From contig NZ_JAHKKG010000008.1 in assembly GCF_018829635.1 (NCBI RefSeq), positions 1 to 64,000 of the forward strand: DNA of 64,000 nt, written 5' to 3'. This DNA is from Paractinoplanes bogorensis. Lineage in GTDB: Bacteria > Actinomycetota > Actinomycetes > Mycobacteriales > Micromonosporaceae. This document shows positions 1-8,044 of this stretch, one piece after another. Each line of letters opens with the position of its first letter. The stretch's first letter is position 1. The notes under the pieces were generated by a model. That model was not told the origin of the DNA. It ran no database searches and saw only the letters and a program-made list of their open reading frames with translations. A program made the position numbers and the translations under genes.

Positions 1-15
1 GTGGGCGCCCTGCTT

Positions 16-190
16 GGGCGGGCTGTCCTGACTTGTCGGGACGGTGAGGCGGGTGACGGTGGGCGGGCTGTCCTGACGTGTCGGGACGGTGAGGCGGGTG
101 ACGGTGGGCGGGCTGTCCTGACGTGTCAGGACGGTGAAGCGGGTGACGGTGGGCGGTCCTAACGGGCCAGGACGGTGAAGCGGGTGACGG
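16..190. repeat. 45-bp tandem array with hairpins, overlapping a gene 3' end
   Basis: Three 45-bp units (16-60, 61-105, 106-150) and a 40-bp shortened unit (151-190). The last unit contains the final codons and stop of the minus-strand glycosidase gene, so the other units are downstream copies of that gene end. Each full unit carries an inverted repeat; the one at 115-132 is perfect (GTCCTGAC-GT-GTCAGGAC) and the others have one G-T type change. There is no U-tract. The array may act as a row of weak terminators for the glycosidase gene; this is inference. Confidence 0.85.
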
Positions 191-3137
191 CCAGGGCGCC
201 GGAATCGAGGCGCAGACCGAACGCCGGGTTGCCGGCGACCGAGGCCAGCGGCGCGGTGTGGATCAGGGTCCAGGCGCCGCCGCCGCGCTGGTGCCACGTG
301 GTCAGCGTGCCCGACCGCGCGAGCACGGCGAACCGGTCGCCTGCCTGCCACTGCACGTTCGCGCAACAACCGCCGTTCGGCTGTCCGTTCCCGTCGACGC
401 GGACGTCGGCGCCCGAGGTGCGATGGAAGTTGTTGTACCAGGCCAGCGCATTGGTGCCGTCGTTCGTGGACAGGCCCAGGAACAGGCTGTCCTCGGGCGA
501 CGAACCGGCGAAACTCGACGGCTCGACGATGACCGCGGTGCCGGTGGCGGCCGCGGTGACCGGTGCGGCCAGGACGGCGAATGCGCGTGAGCCGGCCGTT
601 GCGGTCACTGTGCCGCCGGAAACGCTCAACGCGGGGGACGGTTCGGCGGCGGGGTGGTCGACCCGGTAGGACGCCAGCCGGTCGGTGGTGAAGTCGTCGT
701 CCCACAGCGTCGCCGGATAGTCGGCCGGGTCGAACTGGTAGGACGTGGGCAGCACGGCGCCGCTGATCCGGGGGCCGGCGCCGGACCGGGCCAGCACCCG
801 CACGGGCAGCCCGGCCAGCGGATCGGCCGAGGCCGGAACGGTCACGTCCCACGTCGTCGTCAACGTGGCGCCCGCGCGCAGCACCGGGGCCCGCGACGCC
901 GTCCGCGCCCGGGCCGTCCAGCCGCGGGGAACTTCGAGCGACGCCCGTACGTCCGGGGTTGTGGTTGTCGCCTTGATGCGCGTCCGGACAACAACGGACG
1001 ATCCCGCGTCCACGTCGAGCGACGCCACGGTGAATGAAGCGTCCAATCGCGGATCGGCCGGCCGCCACACCTGCAGCGCGGTGAGACCGACCGCGCCGCC
1101 GCCGGTGCGGGTGGGCACGACCCGGATCCGGTCGGTGGTCAGCGGCGGGTCGACGACGATCCGGTTGATCGCGCGACCTGCCGGAGCGGCCGGCGTGCGC
1201 TGCTGGCCGGGCACGTCGGCCCAGTCCCCGGCCGCGTTCTGATACTGCAGCGCGTACGCGTCGGGGGTGCGGACACCGCCGCCGTCGTCGTAGAAGTCGA
1301 GGCGTACGTCGGAGACCGCCGTCGGCGCACCGAGATCGACGGCCAGCCAGTCCTGCGCGTTCGGCGACTGCCAGGTCGTCCAGCGCGTGGTCGGCACGTC
1401 GAGGTGGAAATCCTGACCGTCGATCGCGTTGGCGGCGCTGTCGGCCGACCACGTGTACGACGCCGACGCCCGGGGATAACCGCTTTCCCGTACGTTGGCC
1501 GCATCGTCCACGAGTTCCGGCTGACCCGCGGCCGCGACCGCCGCACCGACCGCGACGCGCACATCGCCGACCGTGGACCGCGCGATTCGCGGCACCCCGT
1601 CGACCCAGACGCGCAGTCCGGCGCCCCGCCCGTACACGCTGCCGTCCCGGTCCCAGAGCACGGTCAGGTTGTGACCGTGGTACGGCACATTCTCGACCGC
1701 GAAGTGGTTCCACGTGGACGGGACGAGCGGCGCGATGCGTACGGTGTCGTCCGCCTGCGGCCGGATGCCGAGCAGCCCGGACAGCACCAGGTCGGTGAAC
1801 GTGGAATGGTTGTAGTCCTCGGAGTGCCCGGACCCGTCGTAGATCCAGCGGTCCTCGTCCGGGTGGTGCGCCTCGGCCACGTACGGCCGGCCGTTCTTGC
1901 GCTGGGTGAGGGCGTATCCGCGCAGGATGGCGGTGTAGTCGTCCTTGTCCACGTACGACTGCGCGGGATAGTCGAGCAGTTGGTTGGCCAGCGCGGTCAG
2001 GGTCTGGCTGGTGGCGAACGGCCAGCTCGGCCCGTCCCAGCGGCAGCATCCGTTCAGCGCCTCGTGCATGAACCACGGGCTGCGGCGTTCGGTTGTGGTC
2101 GGCCCGTACGGGGCGGCGAAACCCTGCGGATCGGTCAGCTGCTCCCACGCCGAGGACTTGGCGGGTGAGGGCATGTTGAAGTACCAGGGGATGAACCCGA
2201 TCTGCTCGCGGTCGGCGATCCGGGTGTCCTGGCCCTTCATGACGTGCTTGTAGAACGAGCCGTCCCACATGACCCGATCGGTGGCCGCCTTCAGTTGCGC
2301 GGCCTCGTTCTCGTAGCGCCGGGCGGCCCTCGCATCGCCGGTCCTGCGCTTCAACAGAGCCAGAGCGCGCGCATCGCCGTACTGGTAAGCGTTGAGCGTG
2401 GGCCGGTAACCGTCGCCACCGTGATAGGGGTCGTCGCTCTGGTACGAGCTCGCGGTGAACTCCATCGCGTCCCACACCGGCGTCTGCCAGTAGACGCCCC
2501 GGGAGGCGTCGAAGTTGGTCTTCTTCCAGCCCTGGTACTGCTTCTCGAGCGCGGGCATCCGGTCGGTCAGGAACTTCCAGTCGCCGGTCACCTCGGCCCG
2601 CGCGACGGCGGCGTCGACGGCCCAGAACGAGTACTGGTGCGCCCAGTCGGTGGTGTTCTTGTTCAGATCCTCGGTGGCCGGCTTGGCCTCGGACCCCGAA
2701 CCGGTCAGCCAGTAGTCGAGATAGTCGTCCAGGTAGCGGCGGTCGCGCAGCCAGCGTCCCTCGTAGATGTGGTGCCCGGCCGCGGCGTCGATCCCGCCGA
2801 ACGGCGCCGAGTAGCCGACCGGCCCGAGGAACTCGGAGACGATCCACCCGTCCTTGGGGCCGGTGTATTTGAGCGCCTCCTTGAAGGTGCGCCACCGGTA
2901 GTAGTAGGTCTTCTCGATCTCGTCGTCGGGCAGGTCGACGAACGGGATGTTCGCCTCGTACCAGTCGGGCTCGGGGGTGTCGCCGAGCAGCGCGCGGTGG
3001 TCGAGGAACTGCGTGATCCGGCCGGTCGGCGGATAGAGCGCGGGCGGTGCGGCGGCGGCCTGAGCCGGGGCACCCGGCGTGAGGATGCCCGCGACGAGTG
3101 TCAGCGCAGCCGCGATCCGACCTGGACCAATCACCAT
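159..3137 (-). CDS. Secreted MGH1/GH63-like glycoside hydrolase with discoidin-like domain
   Basis: About 992 residues. I chose the ATG at 3137 because a GGGAGC ribosome site lies just before it and the protein then opens with a signal peptide ending near AQA-AAA (residues 1-30). Residues ~30-500 look like an (alpha/alpha)6 barrel of the mannosylglycerate hydrolase/GH63 type, rich in Trp, Tyr and acidic residues. Residues ~560-700 resemble an F5/8 type C (discoidin) carbohydrate-binding module, followed by a NEW3/Ig-like segment and a C-terminal beta-rich domain. It is probably exported and cleaves a glycan whose products feed the nearby importer and GH2 enzyme. The substrate cannot be told from sequence. 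GH95 or GH142-like folds are the main alternatives. Confidence 0.85.
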   Translation of the reverse strand: MVIGPGRIAAALTLVAGILTPGAPAQAAAAPPALYPPTGRITQFLDHRALLGDTPEPDWYEANIPFVDLPDDEIEKTYYYRWRTFKEALKYTGPKDGWIVSEFLGPVGYSAPFGGIDAAAGHHIYEGRWLRDRRYLDDYLDYWLTGSGSEAKPATEDLNKNTTDWAHQYSFWAVDAAVARAEVTGDWKFLTDRMPALEKQYQGWKKTNFDASRGVYWQTPVWDAMEFTASSYQSDDPYHGGDGYRPTLNAYQYGDARALALLKRRTGDARAARRYENEAAQLKAATDRVMWDGSFYKHVMKGQDTRIADREQIGFIPWYFNMPSPAKSSAWEQLTDPQGFAAPYGPTTTERRSPWFMHEALNGCCRWDGPSWPFATSQTLTALANQLLDYPAQSYVDKDDYTAILRGYALTQRKNGRPYVAEAHHPDEDRWIYDGSGHSEDYNHSTFTDLVLSGLLGIRPQADDTVRIAPLVPSTWNHFAVENVPYHGHNLTVLWDRDGSVYGRGAGLRVWVDGVPRIARSTVGDVRVAVGAAVAAAGQPELVDDAANVRESGYPRASASYTWSADSAANAIDGQDFHLDVPTTRWTTWQSPNAQDWLAVDLGAPTAVSDVRLDFYDDGGGVRTPDAYALQYQNAAGDWADVPGQQRTPAAPAGRAINRIVVDPPLTTDRIRVVPTRTGGGAVGLTALQVWRPADPRLDASFTVASLDVDAGSSVVVRTRIKATTTTPDVRASLEVPRGWTARARTASRAPVLRAGATLTTTWDVTVPASADPLAGLPVRVLARSGAGPRISGAVLPTSYQFDPADYPATLWDDDFTTDRLASYRVDHPAAEPSPALSVSGGTVTATAGSRAFAVLAAPVTAAATGTAVIVEPSSFAGSSPEDSLFLGLSTNDGTNALAWYNNFHRTSGADVRVDGNGQPNGGCCANVQWQAGDRFAVLARSGTLTTWHQRGGGAWTLIHTAPLASVAGNPAFGLRLDSGALAVTRFTVLAR

Positions 3138-3175
3138 CGAACGCTCCCGCGAGCCGAACGAGCAAGAATGGCCAG

Positions 3176-3204
3176 AGTCAAACATCGGGCTTCATCAACG
3201 TCAA
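3176..3204 (-). promoter_or_regulatory. Possible promoter of the MGH1-like gene
   Basis: On the minus strand TTGACG (3199-3204) and TTGACT (3176-3181) are separated by 17 bp and would give a start about 30 bp before the ATG at 3137. The -35 is close to consensus and the -10 is poor, so this is only a candidate. Confidence 0.3.
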
Positions 3205-3242
3205 GGCGGTGGGTCGTTCGTGTTACGAGCACTCGTCGACCA

Positions 3243-3394
3243 CGGCGCGAAGGGGCAACGCCGGGAAGGCCGGCGCGAGGGGCACCGCCGGAAGGCCGGC
3301 GCGAGGGGCGACGCCAAGAAGGCCGGCGCGAGGGGCACCGCCGGGAAGGCCGGCGCGAAGGGCAACGCCGGGAAGGCCGGCGCGAAGGGGCAGC
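3243..3394. repeat. ~27-bp tandem array
   Basis: The word CGGCGCGA recurs at 3243, 3271, 3297, 3324, 3351 and 3378 (spacings 28, 26, 27, 27, 27), with a unit like GGCAACGCCGGGAAGGCCGG between. The array ends 2 bp before the stop codon of the 75-aa membrane protein gene and fills the space up to the glycosidase promoter. All frames stay open through it because of base composition, but nothing resembles a protein family, so I treat it as noncoding. Confidence 0.8.
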
Positions 3395-3396
3395 GC

Positions 3397-3624
3397 TCAG
3401 AGAGCCGCGGCACCGATCAGGCCGGCGACCGCGAGGACCAGACCGCCCAGCATGAAGCCGGCGTTGTGGGCGGTCCACCACTGGATGCGCCCCCGCACAT
3501 AGGCCGGGACCTCATCGGCCCGCACGACCTTGACGGCGATCAACGCCAGCCCTGCCACGACCATCCCGAGCACGCCGAACCAGGCCACCATCCCGGCGAC
3601 CTCGGCATACGTGGTCGGTTCCAT
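3397..3624 (-). CDS. Small two-helix membrane protein (75 aa)
   Basis: Starts at ATG 3624 with a GGGGTGGG ribosome site about 8 bp upstream. Two hydrophobic helices (about residues 8-30 and 52-74) flank a short, mostly charged loop. I do not recognise a family. Its upstream region matches that of the 78-aa gene next to the monooxygenase operon: a 15-bp GTCTCA-N3-TGAGAC palindrome 35 bp before the start and CCGGGGTGG 18 bp before the start in both. That suggests it belongs to the monooxygenase regulon although it lies 20 kb away. A role in membrane transport or anchoring is only a guess. Confidence 0.75.
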   Translation of the reverse strand: MEPTTYAEVAGMVAWFGVLGMVVAGLALIAVKVVRADEVPAYVRGRIQWWTAHNAGFMLGGLVLAVAGLIGAAAL

Positions 3625-3658
3625 GACGCCATCCCACCCCGGCCAAGCGCGCCGGGCG

Positions 3659-3673
3659 GTCTCACAATGAGAC
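3659..3673. promoter_or_regulatory. 15-bp palindrome, candidate MimR-type operator (site 1)
   Basis: GTCTCA-CAA-TGAGAC, perfect 6+6 arms, 35 bp before the start of the 75-aa membrane protein gene. The same palindrome occurs at 24476-24490, and with two changes at 24170-24184 beside the diiron monooxygenase genes. I take it as a binding site shared by these promoters; that the MimR-like activator binds it is inference. Confidence 0.7.
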
Positions 3674-3675
3674 AG

Positions 3676-3754
3676 GGCCGAGTGATCAGGCGCGGCCGAG
3701 TGATCAGGTGCGGCCGAGGGGTCAGGTGCGGCCGAGGGGTCAGGCGCGGCCGAG
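3676..3754. repeat. 18-bp tandem array at the lacI-family gene 3' end
   Basis: GGCCGAG recurs at 3676, 3694, 3712, 3730 and 3748, always 18 bp apart, with unit GGCCGAGTGATCAGGTGC. The stop codon of the LacI-family gene (3740-3742) and its last codons for L-G-R-A lie in the right-hand units, so the array is the gene's terminal codons plus stop copied downstream. Each copy carries an in-register TGA. Confidence 0.85.
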
Positions 3755-4759
3755 CGTGCTCTCGCGGGCGAGCAGCGTGTGCGAAGCCCGCACCTCGGCC
3801 GGCGCCGGCGTGGCGCCCTGCTCGATGAGGGCGACCAGGCTCTCCACGGCCAGGTCGGCGATCTGCTGCTTGTCGGGGACGATCGTGCTCAGGCTGGGCG
3901 TGGCGAACTCGCCCTCCTCGATGCCGTCGATGCCGATCACCGCCACGTCGTCGGGCACCCGGACGCCGGCGGTCAGCAGACCGCGGAGCGCGCCCAGGGC
4001 GAGCAGGTCGTTGTAGCAGAAGATCGCGTCGGGCGGCGACGGCAACGCCATCAGCGCCGTGGCCGCGGTGGCGCCGAGATGGCGGTGGAAACGCTCGGTC
4101 GGCCGCACCAGCGCCGGATCGAACGGCAGGCCGGCCCGCTCGAGGGCCTGCCGGTAGCCGGCCGTGCGGAGTTGCGCCGTCTCGCCCGTGCGGTAGGGCT
4201 GGTCGCCGACGGCCGCGATCCGGGTGCGGCCCAGTGAGATCAGGTGCTCGGTGGCGTCGCGGGCGGCGGACACGTTGTCGATCGCCACGTGCGAGAAGCT
4301 GCCGTCGAACAGGTGCTCCCCGAGCAGCACGACCGGGGTTTTGTTGCCCCGCTCGCGCAGTTCCTGGGCGCTCAGCGTGAGCGGGCTCAGGATCAGGCCG
4401 TCGAACAGGGTGAGGCGCGAGTTGCGGGTGAGGAGCTCCCTCTCCCGTACGGGATCGGCGTCGGTCTGATCGACCATGACCGCGTAACCGTGCCGGCGGC
4501 CGGCCGCGATCACGGCCCGGGCCAGCTCGGCGAAGTAGGGCACGTCGAGCTCGGGGACGACCAGGCAGAGCATGCCGCTGCGGCCCTGCTTCAGGTTGCG
4601 GGCGATCAGGTTGGGCCGGTAGTCGAGCTCGTTGAGCGCGGTCTCGACCTTGGCCCGCAGGGTGTCGGAGACCGGGGCATAGCCGTTCACGACGTTCGAC
4701 ACCGTGCGGATCGACACCCCCGCCCGGGTCGCCACATCGCGCAGCGTGGCCTCACGCAT
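3740..4759 (-). CDS. LacI-family transcriptional regulator
   Basis: 339 residues, normal for the family. Residues 2-48 form the LacI helix-turn-helix and hinge (ATLRDVATRAGVSIRTVSNV), and the rest is a periplasmic-binding-like effector domain (PBP1 fold). It is divergent from the sugar importer, and two TGCATCGTTGCA palindromes lie between them, the classic arrangement for a local sugar-responsive repressor. The effector is probably the imported oligosaccharide or a product of it. The start codon sits in a degenerate copy of the 21-bp tandem unit that fills its leader, and the stop codon sits in an 18-bp tandem array, so both gene ends have been shaped by local duplication. Confidence 0.93.
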   Translation of the reverse strand: MREATLRDVATRAGVSIRTVSNVVNGYAPVSDTLRAKVETALNELDYRPNLIARNLKQGRSGMLCLVVPELDVPYFAELARAVIAAGRRHGYAVMVDQTDADPVRERELLTRNSRLTLFDGLILSPLTLSAQELRERGNKTPVVLLGEHLFDGSFSHVAIDNVSAARDATEHLISLGRTRIAAVGDQPYRTGETAQLRTAGYRQALERAGLPFDPALVRPTERFHRHLGATAATALMALPSPPDAIFCYNDLLALGALRGLLTAGVRVPDDVAVIGIDGIEEGEFATPSLSTIVPDKQQIADLAVESLVALIEQGATPAPAEVRASHTLLARESTLGRA

Positions 4760-4770
4760 CCCCGCCTCCC

Positions 4771-4865
4771 CCGAAACGCATCCCAGCCTTCCCGAAACGG
4801 ATCCCAGCCTCGCCGAAACGGATCCCAGCCTCGCCGAAACGCATCCCAGCCTCCCCGAATCCGAT
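4771..4865. repeat. 21-bp tandem array in the lacI-family leader
   Basis: Four 21-bp units at 4771, 4792, 4813 and 4834 (CCGAAACGGATCCCAGCCTCG with small changes), a partial fifth from 4855, and a decayed unit at about 4750-4770 that holds the ATG of the regulator. Read on the minus strand each unit has a purine-rich stretch followed by GGGATG or GGGATC, so some units could mimic start sites. Confidence 0.85.
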
Positions 4866-4903
4866 CGACCGACAGCCTAATGCAACGCGCCCATCTTAGG
4901 TCT

Positions 4904-4946
4904 TGCATCGTTGCAGAGCTACGTGCACGATGTCTGCATCGTTGCA
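4904..4946. promoter_or_regulatory. Twin LacI-type operators before the sugar importer
   Basis: TGCATCGTTGCA occurs at 4904-4915 and again at 4935-4946, 31 bp apart (about three helical turns), each followed by GAGCT. A half-site TGCAACG lies at 4881-4887. The form matches LacI-family operators with a central CG. They lie 29 bp and more before the importer's first start codon, where repressor binding would block transcription. Confidence 0.8.
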
Positions 4947-4974
4947 GAGCTGCCACCAGCTCGAAGGAGCAGAT

Positions 4975-6318
4975 ATGACAACCACTCGCCGTTCCCTGTT
5001 GGCCGGTGCTGCCGGTGCCACCGCCTTGACCGCCCTCGCCGCCTGCGGCGGAGGCGACGACACCACGACCTCCCAGCCGCTGACCGCCTCGTCGTCGGCC
5101 GGCCCGCTCACCGGAAGCCTGACCATCTGGAGCCGTTCGGGCGACCTGTTCAAGGTCTTCGACGCGGCCATCAAGAAGTTCACCGCGGCCAACCCGGGCG
5201 TGACCGTCGACCACCAGGCCGTCGACATCGACGCCAAGCTGGCCAACACGCTGATCTCCGGGGCCGGTGTGCCCGACGGCTCGTTCTGGGACGACGCCAA
5301 GATCGCCGGCCAGGCCGAGCACCTCTACGACCTCACTACGCTGATCGCCCCCTACCGCGACAAGATCGCCCCGCAGAAGCTGAGCGTCAACACGGTCGAC
5401 GGCAAGGTCTACGGCGTGCCGTGGGACCTCAACCCGGGCCTGCTCTACTACCGCGAAGACCTGCTGCAGGACGCGAGCATCGACCCGGCCTCCCTGGCCA
5501 CCTACGACGACCTGCTCACGGCCAGCCGCAAGCTGCGGGAGCGCAACGCCAAGGCCAAGCCGATCCACCTCGACGCCGACCCGTTCCTGGGCCAGCTCTG
5601 GCTCGAGATGCTGGCCAACCAGCAGGGCGCCAGCCTCAGCGACGAGCAGGGCAAACTGCGCCTCGACTCCGAGGAGTACCGCCGCATCTTCACCTGGATC
5701 AAGTCGGCCGTGGACGACAAGCTGGTCACCCACACCCCGTATCTGAAGCCGGCCGACATCGCCGCCCTCGAGGACGGCACCCAGGCCTTCGTGCCGTGGG
5801 CCATCTGGTTCGACTTCGCGCCGCAGACCCTGCTCAGCCGGAGCAAGGGCAAGTGGCGCGCGGCCCCGCTGCCCGCCTGGACGGCCGGCGGTGCCCGCAG
5901 CGGCGCGATGGGCGGCAGCAGCTTCGTCATCCCGGCCAAGGCCAAGAACCCGGAACTGGCCTGGCGCCTGTACGAGTTCCTGACCGTCAGCGACGACGGC
6001 ATCAAGGCGGTGTACGGGCCCAGCGACACCTACCCCGGCGGCCTGAACACCTCGGTTCCGGCCTATCTGCCCGCCCTCGACGCATCGAAGCCGCTGTTCC
6101 AGCCCCTCGACGCGCTCGGCGGCCAGGACCTGTGGAAGGTCGCCGTCGACGCCAGCCGGACCATCCCGGCCGCCGCCCCGATCCCGGCCTGGTGGGCCAA
6201 GTCGGTCGACTACCTCGGCAACAACATGCAGCGCCTGATCCAGGGCCAGATGACCCCGGACGACGTGATCGCCGAGTCGACCAGGCAGATCCAGCGGAAC
6301 CTGGTGGACCGCGCCTGA
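4975..6318 (+). CDS. ABC sugar transporter, substrate-binding lipoprotein
   Basis: 447 residues from ATG 4975, which has GAAGGAG five bases before it. The N-terminus has a twin-arginine-like stretch (TTTRRSLLAG) and a lipobox LAAC with Cys24, so it is a membrane-anchored lipoprotein. The remainder is a family 1 (MalE/UgpB-like) extracellular solute-binding protein. It should capture an oligosaccharide and pass it to the two permeases that follow. Its stop overlaps the next start (TGATG). No ATPase is encoded here; actinomycetes commonly share MsiK among such importers, which I infer for this one. Confidence 0.95.
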   Translation: MTTTRRSLLAGAAGATALTALAACGGGDDTTTSQPLTASSSAGPLTGSLTIWSRSGDLFKVFDAAIKKFTAANPGVTVDHQAVDIDAKLANTLISGAGVPDGSFWDDAKIAGQAEHLYDLTTLIAPYRDKIAPQKLSVNTVDGKVYGVPWDLNPGLLYYREDLLQDASIDPASLATYDDLLTASRKLRERNAKAKPIHLDADPFLGQLWLEMLANQQGASLSDEQGKLRLDSEEYRRIFTWIKSAVDDKLVTHTPYLKPADIAALEDGTQAFVPWAIWFDFAPQTLLSRSKGKWRAAPLPAWTAGGARSGAMGGSSFVIPAKAKNPELAWRLYEFLTVSDDGIKAVYGPSDTYPGGLNTSVPAYLPALDASKPLFQPLDALGGQDLWKVAVDASRTIPAAAPIPAWWAKSVDYLGNNMQRLIQGQMTPDDVIAESTRQIQRNLVDRA

Positions 6319-7184
6319 TGAACGTGCTCCAGCGAAAGAGTGCGCCGTACGTCTTCGTCCTGCCGTTCTTCGTGGTGTTCGCGGCCTTCGGCGCCTACCC
6401 GCTGGCGTACGCCCTGCGGCTGAGCTTCACCAAGTGGACCGGGGCCGGCGAGGCCCGCTGGATCGGCCTCGACAACTACACCTATCTGCTGACCAGCCCC
6501 GAGTTCTGGGCGTCGCTGGGCAACAGCTCGATCATGTGGTTGCTCGTGGTGCCGCTCCAGCTGGTCGCCGGCCTCGGCGGGGCGGTGCTGCTGGCCAACG
6601 CGAAGCTGCGGCTGCGCGGCGTCTTCCGGGTGGCGTTCATCGCGCCGTTCGTGACCCCGCTGGTCGCCATGGCCCAGGTCTGGATCGTCGTCTTCGACCG
6701 CGACTACGGCCTGGTCAACCACGTGCTCAACCTGGTCGGCCTGCCCGACGTGGGCTGGCTGACCAGCACGACGTGGAGCAAACCGACGCTGGCCCTGCTG
6801 TTCCTGTGGAAGACCACCGGCTTCGCCATCATCATTCTGCTGGCCGGACTGCAATCAGTTCCTTCCCATGTGTACGAGGCAGCCGACCTCGACGGTGCAT
6901 CCCGGTGGCGGCAATTCTGGTCGATGACCGTGCCCCTGATGCGGCGCAGTCTGTCCTTCCTTCTGGTCATTCAGACGCTCGCGGTGTTCCAGATGTTCGC
7001 CGAGCCGTTCGTGGTGACCCAGGGCGGCCCGTACGGGTCCACGACCACCGCCGGCCTCTATCTCTACGACCACATCACGGCCTCCGATCTGGGCACCGGG
7101 GCGGCGAATTCGTTCCTTCTCGTCGTTCTCGTCTTCGCGCTGTCCCTGATCTCCGTCCGTCTTCTGCGAGCCCGCGATGAATGA
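6318..7184 (+). CDS. ABC sugar transporter permease (MalF-like)
   Basis: 288 residues, six predicted transmembrane segments, starting at the ATG that overlaps the stop of the binding protein gene. The cytoplasmic EAA loop is visible as EAADLDGASRWRQFW near residue 190, the site that contacts the ATPase. It belongs to the MalF/UgpA type of binding-protein-dependent permeases. It overlaps the next permease by 8 bp, so the three importer genes are translationally coupled. Confidence 0.95.
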   Translation: MNVLQRKSAPYVFVLPFFVVFAAFGAYPLAYALRLSFTKWTGAGEARWIGLDNYTYLLTSPEFWASLGNSSIMWLLVVPLQLVAGLGGAVLLANAKLRLRGVFRVAFIAPFVTPLVAMAQVWIVVFDRDYGLVNHVLNLVGLPDVGWLTSTTWSKPTLALLFLWKTTGFAIIILLAGLQSVPSHVYEAADLDGASRWRQFWSMTVPLMRRSLSFLLVIQTLAVFQMFAEPFVVTQGGPYGSTTTAGLYLYDHITASDLGTGAANSFLLVVLVFALSLISVRLLRARDE

Positions 7185-8025
7185 CAAAAGACCAGGCATT
7201 CCCACGTACGTTCTCCTGACCGTTCTCGCCCTTCTCTTCCTCTATCCGATCTGGTGGGCCCTCAGTTCCTCGATCAAGCCGGCCGCCGAGATCATCAGCG
7301 ATCCGCTCGGCTTCCACCTGGGCGACGCCACGCTCGACGGCTATCGCGCGATGTTCGCCGACGTGCCGATCGGCACCGGATTCGCCAACACGGCCCTGGT
7401 GCTCGTCATCAAGGGCGGCATGACGCTGTTCTTCTGTCCCCTGGCCGGTTATGCGTTCGCCAAATACCGGTTCGCGGGCCAGAACGTGCTCTTCGGGATC
7501 GTGCTGCTCACCCTGATGCTGCCCACGCTGGTGCTCATCATTCCGCTGCTGCTCGAGATGAGCGCGCTCGGCTGGGTGAACACGTACAAGGCGCTGATCC
7601 TCCCCGGCAGCATCGACGCGTTCAGCATCTTCTGGATGCGTCAGGTCATCGCGTCCATTCCCGACGAGCTGCTCGACGCCGGACGGGTCGACGGCGCCTC
7701 GGAATTCGGGGTGTTCCGCCGCATCGTCGTGCCGGTGATCCGGCCCGGCCTGGCCGGACTGGCCGTGCTCACCATGATGAACGTCTACAACGACTTCGTC
7801 TGGCCGGTCGTCGCCGTCAACGACGAGCGGCATCAGACGCTCCAGGTCGTGCTCTCGACCCTGGCCCAGAACATCAGCGGCAACCGGATCGGCGCCGATT
7901 TCGCCACCGTCTGGAGTGAACTTCTCGCCGCCAGCAGCATCGCGATGATCCCGCTGCTGGTCGTCTTCGTCCTCCTGCAACGCCATTTCATCAACGGCAT
8001 CCTCGCCGGCAGCGTCAAAGGCTGA
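7177..8025 (+). CDS. ABC sugar transporter permease (MalG-like)
   Basis: 282 residues with about six transmembrane helices and an EAA-type loop (DAGRVDGASEFGVFRR). It is the MalG/UgpE-type partner of the preceding permease. Only 19 bp separate it from the GH2 gene, and AAAGG precedes that start, so importer and intracellular glycosidase form one operon. Confidence 0.95.
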   Translation: MNDKRPGIPTYVLLTVLALLFLYPIWWALSSSIKPAAEIISDPLGFHLGDATLDGYRAMFADVPIGTGFANTALVLVIKGGMTLFFCPLAGYAFAKYRFAGQNVLFGIVLLTLMLPTLVLIIPLLLEMSALGWVNTYKALILPGSIDAFSIFWMRQVIASIPDELLDAGRVDGASEFGVFRRIVVPVIRPGLAGLAVLTMMNVYNDFVWPVVAVNDERHQTLQVVLSTLAQNISGNRIGADFATVWSELLAASSIAMIPLLVVFVLLQRHFINGILAGSVKG

Positions 8026-8044
8026 ACCCTCGAAAGGTCAACAC

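Noticed and set aside
16..190. CRISPR-like array
   Set aside because: Units are contiguous with no unique spacers, and no cas genes are present.
3243..3394. CRISPR-like array
   Set aside because: Near-identical contiguous units without spacers.
3079..3828. Plus-strand frame through the 27-bp and 18-bp repeats, giving a Lys/Gly/Ala repeat protein
   Set aside because: No ribosome site or family similarity, and it crosses two unrelated minus-strand gene ends.
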